Below, piece after piece: positions 58,007-64,000 of a stretch of 64,000 bases of DNA. The stretch spans positions 4,312,501 to 4,376,500 of the forward strand of contig NZ_OY764327.1 of NCBI RefSeq assembly GCF_963668385.1. Direction: 5' to 3'. The translations under genes were made by a program, and so were the position numbers. A model generated the notes under the pieces. It was not told where the DNA came from. It saw nothing but the letters and a program-made list of their open reading frames with translations, and made no database searches. The stretch comes from an uncultured Carboxylicivirga sp. (lineage in GTDB: Bacteria > Bacteroidota > Bacteroidia > Bacteroidales > Marinilabiliaceae). Positions within the stretch are counted from its first letter, which is position 1, and every line of letters starts with the position of its first letter.

Positions 58007-58028
58007 TTACCGCTTTCAAGCTTGGTAA
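58007..58028 (+). other. hairpin after nifH
   Basis: TTACC-GCT-ttca-AGC-tt-GGTAA folds with a two-base bulge. Hairpins at this place are thought to stabilise nifH mRNA over the rest of the operon. There is no T run, so read-through is expected. Confidence 0.5.
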
Positions 58029-58074
58029 AGAATGTATTAAACTCAGACAAATTAACTTTCTAAAAGAATCGACT

Positions 58075-58401
58075 ATGTTAATGATAAAAGCGATCGTTCG
58101 CCCAGAAAAAACAAGTAAAGTATTAAAAGCTCTATTCGAAGCCGGTTACATAGCTGTTACTAAAATGCCAGTTGTTGGTCGTGGTAAGCAGCGAGGAATC
58201 AAAATTGGTGATGTTACTTATGATGAGCTTCCAAAAGAAATGTTATTGATGGTAGTTAAAGACGAAGATAAAGACTTTGCTGTAACAACCATTATGGAAG
58301 CTGCCCGCACTGAACCTAAAGGTGCTTTTGGAGACGGTAAAATATTTATTTCGCCAGTCGACGAATCATACACTATCAGTAGAGGTACTAAGGAACTTTA
58401 A
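58075..58401 (+). CDS. nifI1: nitrogenase regulator NifI1 (PII family)
   Basis: 108 residues, PII-like. The start 'MLMIKAIVRPEKTSKVLKAL' is that of NifI1 from anaerobes and methanogens, and the T-loop region 'VVGRGKQRGIKIGDV' is characteristic. 'EPKGAFGDGKIFISPVDE' is the C-terminal PII signature. With NifI2 it forms a complex that binds and inactivates the MoFe protein when fixed nitrogen is plentiful, reversed by 2-oxoglutarate and ATP. It stands between nifH and nifI2, the known order for group II/III nitrogenases. Confidence 0.95.
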   Translation: MLMIKAIVRPEKTSKVLKALFEAGYIAVTKMPVVGRGKQRGIKIGDVTYDELPKEMLLMVVKDEDKDFAVTTIMEAARTEPKGAFGDGKIFISPVDESYTISRGTKEL

Positions 58402-58427
58402 TCACTAACCTGAATCTTATGTAACTA

Positions 58428-58487
58428 ACCGAAAAAGGTACTGGGTACCATTCCTCTTTAACAAATAAAGATTGTACTGATTTCGGT
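58428..58487 (+). other. three-way-junction RNA candidate between nifI1 and nifI2
   Basis: ACCGAAA (58428-58434) pairs with TTTCGGT (58481-58487). Inside are two hairpins: GGTAC-tgg-GTACC (58437-58449) and CTTTA-acaaa-TAAAG (58456-58470). The folded element fills most of the 118-nt gap. It may act as a leader element or a processing site; no riboswitch class is recognised. Confidence 0.4.
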
Positions 58488-58519
58488 AAGTTTCATATGA
58501 CCATTAAAAAATTAAGCAT

Positions 58520-58900
58520 ATGAAATGTGTAATGGCCATAATTCGCATCGATAAGATGAACGAAACCAAAAGAGCTTTAAGAGATGCAGGTATCACTTCA
58601 ATGACTGCAACAGGTAAAGTTTTTGGTAGAGGAAAAGGCTTATGGGATGCTAAAGTAATAGAAGGAGCTAAAAATGATACTCCTGAAGCACTTGAACTTC
58701 TGGGTAAAGAACCGCGATTGCGTCCACAAAGGGTAATACAAATAATTGTACCATCTGGAAAAGTGGAAACATGTGTTGAAACAATTATTGAAGCTAATCA
58801 AACACCGGGTCCAGGTGATGGCAAAATATTCGTTCTCCCAATAGGCGAAGCCATCAGAGTTAGAACCGGCGAAAGCGGAGATTCAGTCTTAGACATTTAA
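58520..58900 (+). CDS. nifI2: nitrogenase regulator NifI2 (PII family)
   Basis: 126 residues, longer than NifI1 as usual. 'CVMAIIRIDKMNETKRALRDAGI' is the NifI2 start, the long T-loop runs from about 38 to 68 ('VFGRGKGLWDAKVIEG'), and 'TPGPGDGKIFVLPIGEAIRVRTGE' is the PII C-terminus. The protein is the partner of NifI1 in switching off the MoFe protein. It is 12 nt ahead of nifD. Confidence 0.95.
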   Translation: MKCVMAIIRIDKMNETKRALRDAGITSMTATGKVFGRGKGLWDAKVIEGAKNDTPEALELLGKEPRLRPQRVIQIIVPSGKVETCVETIIEANQTPGPGDGKIFVLPIGEAIRVRTGESGDSVLDI

Positions 58901-58912
58901 AAAAAGAGTGCA

Positions 58913-60544
58913 ATGGTAAAAAAGAAAGATATCACAAACGGTTTGCCAGATCCATCAGGATTGATGGAAGAGATAATGGCAAAATATCCTACTAAAATCG
59001 CTAAGAAACGTAAAAAAGCGATGGTAATAAACGAACCGGGTCAAGGCCAAGAGATTCAGGCTAACGTTCGTACCATTCCTGGTATTATTACTCAACGTGG
59101 ATGTACTTACGCAGGATGTAAAGGGGTAGTATTAGGACCAACTCGAGACATTATTAACTTGGTTCATGGTCCAATCGGATGTAGTTTCTACGCATGGTTA
59201 ACACGACGGAACCAAACTCGTCCAGCTGAAGGAGAGGATAACTTCATGATGTATGCCTTTTCGACTGATATGCAAGATGAGAACATCGTATTCGGAGGAG
59301 AAGCTAAATTAAAAGATGCCATCCGCGAAGCTATGGAACTTTTCAACCCTAAAGCAATTGGTATTTTTTCAACTTGTCCGGTAGGTTTGATCGGTGATGA
59401 TGTACATGCTGTAGCTCGCGATATGAAAGCTGAATTAGGAATCAACATCTTTGGTTTTTCTTGTGAGGGTTATCGTGGAGTATCGCAGTCAGCTGGTCAC
59501 CATATTGCTAATAACCAAATCATGAAACATGTAGTTGGTTTAAATGATCGCGAAAGAAAAACGAAATACCAAATTAACTTATTGGGTGAATATAATATCG
59601 GAGGTGATGCTTTTGAATTAGAACGTTTGTTCGAAGAAGCAGGTATCGAGTTATTGTCAACCTTTTCAGGTAACTCAACAGTTAAGAGTATGGAGTACTG
59701 TCATACAGCTGATTTGAATGTTGTAATGTGTCACCGTTCCATCAACTATATTGCAGAAATGATGGAAGAGAAATACGGTATTCCATGGTTCAAAGTTAAC
59801 TTCATTAGTGCTGAAGGTACCGCTAAATCACTTCGCAAAATTGCTGAGTTTTTCGATGATGCTGAATTAACTGCTAAAGTTGAAGAAATTATTGCTCGCG
59901 AAATGGCTAAAGTAGAGACTGTGCGTGAAATAGTGAAGCCAAAAACAGAAGGTAAATTAGCAATGATGTTTGTAGGAGGGTCACGTGCTCACCACTATCA
60001 GGATCTATTCAAAGAACTTGGTGTTACTACAGTATCAGCTGGTTATGAGTTTGCTCACCGTGATGATTACGAAGGACGCCATGTTATTCCGAATATCAAA
60101 ATTGATGCTGATACACGTAATATCGAAGAGATTACGGTTACCAAAGATGAAAAGCTTTTCCGCGACGATTTACAAGAGAAGAAAGAAGCAAGAATGGCAA
60201 AAGGTATGGAGTTCAGCGATTATGTTGGAATGATGCCAGAAATGAGTTCAAATTCATTGGTAATTGATGATGTTAACCACTGGGAAACTGAAAAACTAAT
60301 CGAATTCTATAAGCCAGATATGTTCTGTGCCGGTATTAAAGAAAAATATGTGGTTCAAAAGTATGGTGTGCCGTTGAAACAGTTACACTCATACGATTAT
60401 GGTGGCCCATATGCAGGTTTCGAAGGTGCTGTAAATTTCTATAAAGAAATGGAACGTATGTTAGGTACCGATATTTGGAAATTGGTTGATGCCCCATGGA
60501 AATCAGAACCAGAGATTGTAGGAAGTTTTGCTTATAACGGATAG
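58913..60544 (+). CDS. nifD: nitrogenase MoFe protein alpha chain
   Basis: 543 residues. P-cluster ligands are Cys64 ('QRGCTYAG'), Cys90 ('GPIGCSF') and Cys155 ('STCPVGLIGDD'). FeMo-cofactor ligands are Cys273 ('VVMCHRS') and His492 ('LHSYDYGGPYAGF'); Gln192 ('VSQSAGHHIAN') matches Gln191 of Azotobacter. A stretch of about 50 residues at about 390-445 is extra compared with the Azotobacter chain, as in Clostridium pasteurianum, which puts it in the anaerobe-type (group II) lineage with NifI genes. With NifK it forms the site of N2 reduction. There is no anfG/vnfG gene, so the molybdenum form is expected. Confidence 0.98.
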   Translation: MVKKKDITNGLPDPSGLMEEIMAKYPTKIAKKRKKAMVINEPGQGQEIQANVRTIPGIITQRGCTYAGCKGVVLGPTRDIINLVHGPIGCSFYAWLTRRNQTRPAEGEDNFMMYAFSTDMQDENIVFGGEAKLKDAIREAMELFNPKAIGIFSTCPVGLIGDDVHAVARDMKAELGINIFGFSCEGYRGVSQSAGHHIANNQIMKHVVGLNDRERKTKYQINLLGEYNIGGDAFELERLFEEAGIELLSTFSGNSTVKSMEYCHTADLNVVMCHRSINYIAEMMEEKYGIPWFKVNFISAEGTAKSLRKIAEFFDDAELTAKVEEIIAREMAKVETVREIVKPKTEGKLAMMFVGGSRAHHYQDLFKELGVTTVSAGYEFAHRDDYEGRHVIPNIKIDADTRNIEEITVTKDEKLFRDDLQEKKEARMAKGMEFSDYVGMMPEMSSNSLVIDDVNHWETEKLIEFYKPDMFCAGIKEKYVVQKYGVPLKQLHSYDYGGPYAGFEGAVNFYKEMERMLGTDIWKLVDAPWKSEPEIVGSFAYNG

Positions 60545-60555
60545 GAGGATTAATT

Positions 60556-61938
60556 ATGTTATTACGTCATACAACAGATAAAGTAAAAGAAAGAAAAGCT
60601 CTAACCGTAAACCCGGCAAAAACTTGTCAGCCGGTAGGAGCAATGTACGCATCGCTTGGTATTCACGGATGTTTACCTCATAGTCACGGATCTCAAGGAT
60701 GTTGTTCGTACCACCGTAGTGCTTTAACACGTCACTATAAAGAGCCGGTAATGGCTGCTACCAGTTCATTTACCGAAGGTTCTTCAGTATTTGGTGGACA
60801 AAGTAACCTGTTGCAAGCAATTGGTAATATCTTCCAAATATACGAGCCAGATATTATCGCTGTTCATTCAACATGTTTATCAGAAACAATCGGAGATGAC
60901 TTGGGACAGATTGTAATGAAAGCTAAGACTGATGGTAAAATTCCTGAAGGAAAGCACGTTATTCAGGCTCCAACACCTAGTTATGTAGGTAGTCATGTTA
61001 CGGGTTATGCTAACATGTTGGAAGGTATTGTAAAATATTTCCCTACAAAAACCGACAAGCTGATTAATCAAATCAATTTATTGTCTGGTTGGGTTGAGCC
61101 TTCAGATATGAAAGAGCTAAAGCGTATCATGGGCTTAATGAAAGTAAACAATGTACTACTTCCTGATACATCAGATGTTCTTGACACTCCTATGACAGGA
61201 AAATATGCAATGTATCCAAAAGGTGGTACTACTATTCCTGAAATGGTTAGTATGGGTGATAGCCTTCATACCGTAGCTTTAGGTGAGTGGGCAACTAACA
61301 AAGCAGCTGTTGCTTTAGATAACAACTGCAAAGTAGCTTTTACTCAAGAAGATCTACCAATTGGAATTAAAGCAACTGACCGTTTCATCCAAACATTGGC
61401 AAAAGTAGCTGGGGTTGCTGTACCTGAATCAATCAGCGACGAACGTGGTAAATTGATGGATTTAATTACTGATATGCACCAATACCTTTATGGTAAGCGT
61501 GTTGCTCTTTGGGGTGATCCTGATCAATTAATTCCTTTAACTGAATTCTTATTAGATATGGATATGAAACCTGTTTACATTGTATCAGGTACTCCAGGTA
61601 AGAAATTCGAGAAACGCATGAGTGCTTTGTTAAGCGAGCGTTGTCCTGAAGCTAAATTCAAGAATGGACCTCAAGCTGATATGTTCTTGATGCATCAATG
61701 GATTAAAGAAGAGGGAGTTGATTTGTTAATGGGTAATACATATGGTAAGTATATTGCTCGCGATGAGAATGTTCCTTTTGTAAGAATGGGATTCCCTATT
61801 CTTGACCGCATCGGACATAGTTATTTCCCTACTGTTGGTTACATGGGAGGTGTTCGTATTGTTGAGAAGATGCTAAGTGCAATAATGGATTACCAGGATG
61901 CTACTTGTCCAGACGAAAAAGTAGAATTGGTTATGTAA
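60556..61938 (+). CDS. nifK: nitrogenase MoFe protein beta chain
   Basis: 460 residues, short at the N-terminus like the clostridial chain (about 460) and unlike Azotobacter (523). P-cluster ligands are Cys24 ('AKTCQPVGA'), Cys49 ('GSQGCC') and Cys107 ('HSTCLSETIGDDL'). 'SHGSQGCCSYHRSALTRHYKEP' is the family phrase, given here in part. AGGAGG is 6 nt before the start. It is the partner of NifD in the alpha2beta2 MoFe protein. A 319-nt gap with long inverted repeats follows. Confidence 0.98.
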   Translation: MLLRHTTDKVKERKALTVNPAKTCQPVGAMYASLGIHGCLPHSHGSQGCCSYHRSALTRHYKEPVMAATSSFTEGSSVFGGQSNLLQAIGNIFQIYEPDIIAVHSTCLSETIGDDLGQIVMKAKTDGKIPEGKHVIQAPTPSYVGSHVTGYANMLEGIVKYFPTKTDKLINQINLLSGWVEPSDMKELKRIMGLMKVNNVLLPDTSDVLDTPMTGKYAMYPKGGTTIPEMVSMGDSLHTVALGEWATNKAAVALDNNCKVAFTQEDLPIGIKATDRFIQTLAKVAGVAVPESISDERGKLMDLITDMHQYLYGKRVALWGDPDQLIPLTEFLLDMDMKPVYIVSGTPGKKFEKRMSALLSERCPEAKFKNGPQADMFLMHQWIKEEGVDLLMGNTYGKYIARDENVPFVRMGFPILDRIGHSYFPTVGYMGGVRIVEKMLSAIMDYQDATCPDEKVELVM

Positions 61939-61960
61939 TTGCAATTTTGAGCCTAATACT

Positions 61961-62067
61961 AATAATGCATTGATGAGAAGGAGCAGGAGAAGTTTTTCTC
62001 TACCTTTTATGACACATTCCAGTTTTAAATATTCTTTCTCCTGTTTCCTTTCTTCTCAATCATTATT
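61961..62067. repeat. long imperfect inverted repeat between nifK and nifE
   Basis: The left arm (61961-61992, AATAATG...GAGAAGGAGCAGGAGAAG) is roughly the inverse of the right arm (62032-62067, with TTCTCCTG, TTCTTCTC and CATTATT). A small hairpin GAGAA/TTCTC (61987-62000) sits on the left arm. A second hairpin, CAAACAA with TTGTTTG (62071-62090), follows. It may attenuate transcription or stabilise the upstream messenger. Confidence 0.5.
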
Positions 62068-62090
62068 CATCAAACAAAAAAGATTGTTTG

Positions 62091-62257
62091 AATAAAAAAT
62101 ACCGGATAGAAGATAGCCTATAATTTTTGACATACGTCTGCTTTATTATTCTCTCTATTATTGATTGACCTTTGTAATGCATTTTTACACCATTTACTCT
62201 TGACGTTTCAAAAGGGCTGCTTCACCGGTTTTAAAAAAGAAAATTAACCTATAAAAA
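62091..62257. other. upstream region of nifE
   Basis: No strong promoter is visible. A weak -24/-12-like match (TGACCTttgtaATGCA, 62166-62181) has GA in place of the -24 GG. nifE may depend on read-through from nifK. Confidence 0.4.
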
Positions 62258-63622
62258 ATGACGACGATGGAAAGGTTAATAAAAGAAAGAAATAATCAAA
62301 TTCATACCATAGGAAGCTCGAAACATGACCTTGCCTGCGAAAAGAAAAGTTTAGCAGGAAGTGTTAGCCAAAGAGCATGTGTTTTCTGTGGATCGAGGGT
62401 AGTTCTTTACCCCATTGCTGATGCTTTACATTTAATTCATGGACCTATTGGGTGTGCGGCCTACACCTGGGATATTCGTGGAGCAATGTCATCAGGACCT
62501 CAATTACACCGCCTGAGTTTCTCAACCGATCTGAGAGAAAAAGATGTAGTATTTGGTGGTGAACCAAAACTTAAAAAAGCCTTAACAGAATTAATTGAAG
62601 CTTATAAGCCCAAAGCTGCTTTTGTATACTCTACATGTATTGTTGGCGTTATTGGAGATGATGTAGACGCTATATGTCGCGAAGTATCAAGAGAACAAGG
62701 TATTGATGTAATACCTGTAATGGCTGAAGGATTCAAGGGTACCAAAAAAGATGGTTACAAAGCTGCTTGTGATGCTCTGTCAACTTTAGTAGGTACAGAT
62801 GATAATTTCGAAGCTCCTGAGTATAGCATTAATATACTTGGAGATTTTAATCTTGCTGGTGAGCTTTGGATTTTAAAAGATTACTACGAAAAAATAGGCG
62901 TGAATATCATTACCTGCTTAACAGGTGATGGTAGAATAAACGAAATACGCAAATGCCATAAAGCATCTTTAAATGTGGTTCAATGCTCAGGTTCAATGAT
63001 GCACCTGGCTAAGGAAATGAAAGAGAAATATGGTATCCCATATAAGAAAGTATCTTATTTTGGAATTGAAGATATGTCGGAAGCATTGTACGAGGTAGCT
63101 TCATTCTTTAAGAATGACGAAATGCTTAATAAAGCGCGTACATTGGTGTCGAGCGAAATTCAAGAGCTAATTCCTGCTCTTGAACCCTATAAACAGAAAT
63201 TACAAGGTAAAAAAGCTGCTATTTATGTTGGTGGTGCATTTAAAGCCATCAGCTTAGTAAAAGCCTTACGACTGTTGGGAATGCAAACTGCAGTTGTAGG
63301 GTCGCAAACAGGTAATCAGGATGATTATAATCTACTGACAAAACTTTGCGACGAAGGAACTGTAATTGTGGATGACTCAAACCCAAATGAGTTATCGGAA
63401 TTTGTAAAAGAAAAAGGAGTTGACTTATTCATTGGTGGGGTTAAAGAACGCCCTATAGCTTATAAACTTGGTTTAGGTTTTTGCGATCATAACCACGAGC
63501 GTAAAGAAGCCTTAGCCGGATACGAAGGTATGTTAAATTTTGCCAAAGAGGTATATGCATCGGTATGTAGCCCGGTTTGGCAGTTTTTCGAAAGACCATC
63601 ATCAACCAATAAAACCGAATAG
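62258..63622 (+). CDS. nifE: nitrogenase cofactor scaffold NifE
   Basis: 454 residues, NifD-like. 'RACVFCGSRVVLYPIADALHLIHGPIGCAAYTWD' (noted in part) and 'YSTCIVGVIGDD' carry the Cys that hold the cluster in NifEN. 'VVQCSGSMMHLAKEM' replaces the 'CHRSINY' region of NifD, as expected for NifE. It builds the FeMo-cofactor precursor with NifN before transfer to NifDK. It sits 319 nt after nifK and 2 nt before nifN. Confidence 0.96.
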   Translation: MTTMERLIKERNNQIHTIGSSKHDLACEKKSLAGSVSQRACVFCGSRVVLYPIADALHLIHGPIGCAAYTWDIRGAMSSGPQLHRLSFSTDLREKDVVFGGEPKLKKALTELIEAYKPKAAFVYSTCIVGVIGDDVDAICREVSREQGIDVIPVMAEGFKGTKKDGYKAACDALSTLVGTDDNFEAPEYSINILGDFNLAGELWILKDYYEKIGVNIITCLTGDGRINEIRKCHKASLNVVQCSGSMMHLAKEMKEKYGIPYKKVSYFGIEDMSEALYEVASFFKNDEMLNKARTLVSSEIQELIPALEPYKQKLQGKKAAIYVGGAFKAISLVKALRLLGMQTAVVGSQTGNQDDYNLLTKLCDEGTVIVDDSNPNELSEFVKEKGVDLFIGGVKERPIAYKLGLGFCDHNHERKEALAGYEGMLNFAKEVYASVCSPVWQFFERPSSTNKTE

Positions 63623-63624
63623 CT

Positions 63625-64000
63625 ATGGATAAGTTACCAAGATTAAAAGATATACGTCCATTTGTATCAACACGTAACGCATGTAAGTTATGTTCACCAT
63701 TAGGGGCAAGTATTGCATTAAAAGGTATTGAAGGATGTGTTCCCGTGATACATGGATCGCAAGGATGTGCTACTTACATCCGTCGTTATATGATTAGCCA
63801 TTATAAAGAGCCGGTTGATATTGCATCATCCAACTTTACTGAAGAAACTACCATTTTTGGTGGTGCTGAAAATCTTAAAGTAGCATTGGGAAATGTGATT
63901 GGTCAGTATAAACCTAAAGCTGTTGGAGTTGCCACAACCTGTTTAAGTGAAACCATAGGTGAAGATGTTGAGTTGATGCTTAATCATATTAAAAGCATGA
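63625..64000 (+). CDS. nifN: nitrogenase cofactor scaffold NifN (3' end outside window)
   Basis: The ATG at 63625 opens a NifK-like frame of 125 codons to the window edge: 'MDKLPRLKDIRPFVSTRNAC', 'KLCSPLGASIALKGIEGCV', 'VIHGSQGCATYIRRYMISHYKEP' in part and 'VATTCLSETIGEDVELML'. It keeps the Cys of NifK at 'GSQGC' and 'TTCLSETIGED'. With NifE it makes the NifEN scaffold. The gene continues beyond the window. Confidence 0.95.
   Translation, partial: MDKLPRLKDIRPFVSTRNACKLCSPLGASIALKGIEGCVPVIHGSQGCATYIRRYMISHYKEPVDIASSNFTEETTIFGGAENLKVALGNVIGQYKPKAVGVATTCLSETIGEDVELMLNHIKSM

Noticed and set aside
62166-62181. Possible sigma-54 promoter before nifE
   Set aside because: The spacing is right but the near-invariant GG of the -24 element is GA, so it is not called.

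Overview
The window is a stretch of chromosome from a low-GC member of the Bacteroidota, probably a nitrogen-fixing anaerobe of the Bacteroidales/Marinilabiliales type (my inference; no 16S is present). The evidence is a type IX secretion (T9SS) module, a SusC/SusD pair, many lipoproteins, Bacteroidota promoter -7 elements of the form TAnnTTTG in front of several genes, and a clostridial-style (anaerobe-type) nif cluster.

Layout. 1-7547: a repeat-rich T9SS type B surface protein (5' end outside the window), a PorP/SprF-like outer-membrane protein, an OmpA/PD40/TPR protein and a SPOR-like protein, all reading right. 7565-9655: the RNase P RNA gene, a YihY/BrkB membrane protein, and a structured RNA candidate on the minus strand with 6S-like architecture. 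9656-14113: a DnaQ-like exonuclease/GIY-YIG/UvrC-like fusion ending in a small inverted-repeat element, then a UPF0316 protein, a FlK-like thioesterase and release factor 3. 14114-14694: a gene-poor gap holding an array of TATCC/GGATA dyads phased at 21 bp. 14695-24199: a PHP phosphatase, a three-gene biotin-dependent acyl-CoA carboxylase operon, ferritin, and divergent trehalose genes (GH15 enzyme and an OtsA-OtsB fusion). 24215-29872: a tripartite RND efflux operon. 30071-34755: a thioesterase, an NhaD antiporter, a small Cys-rich exported protein and a NarL-type two-component pair. 34943-40449: a SusC-SusD-lipoprotein operon with a structured leader. 40986-44949: a sulfur-type operon of octaheme cytochrome c, cytochrome b, and two YeeE/YedE half-transporters, the second fused to a cysteine-less rhodanese. 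45255-50854: a serine hydrolase with a degenerate GH3-like front, a NagB-PIG-L fusion and an FKBP lipoprotein. 50900-56755: an acetyltransferase, a NifA-like sigma-54 activator, ferrochelatase, a STAS-like protein and an outer-membrane barrel. 57182-64000: nifH-nifI1-nifI2-nifD-nifK, a 319-nt gap with long inverted repeats, nifE and the start of nifN.

How the parts work together. The T9SS block exports and anchors a long adhesin-like protein. The nif block reads as a molybdenum nitrogenase with post-translational control by NifI1/NifI2 and transcriptional control by the nearby NifA through a -24/-12 promoter in front of nifH. The octaheme operon looks like a quinol-linked periplasmic reductase for tetrathionate or a similar oxidised sulfur (or nitrogen) compound, coupled to import of a sulfur species. 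Least explained by known families are the 21-bp dyad array, the Cys-less rhodanese fusion, the NagB domain lacking both canonical catalytic aspartates, the minus-strand structured RNA, and several structured intergenic segments in the nif cluster.
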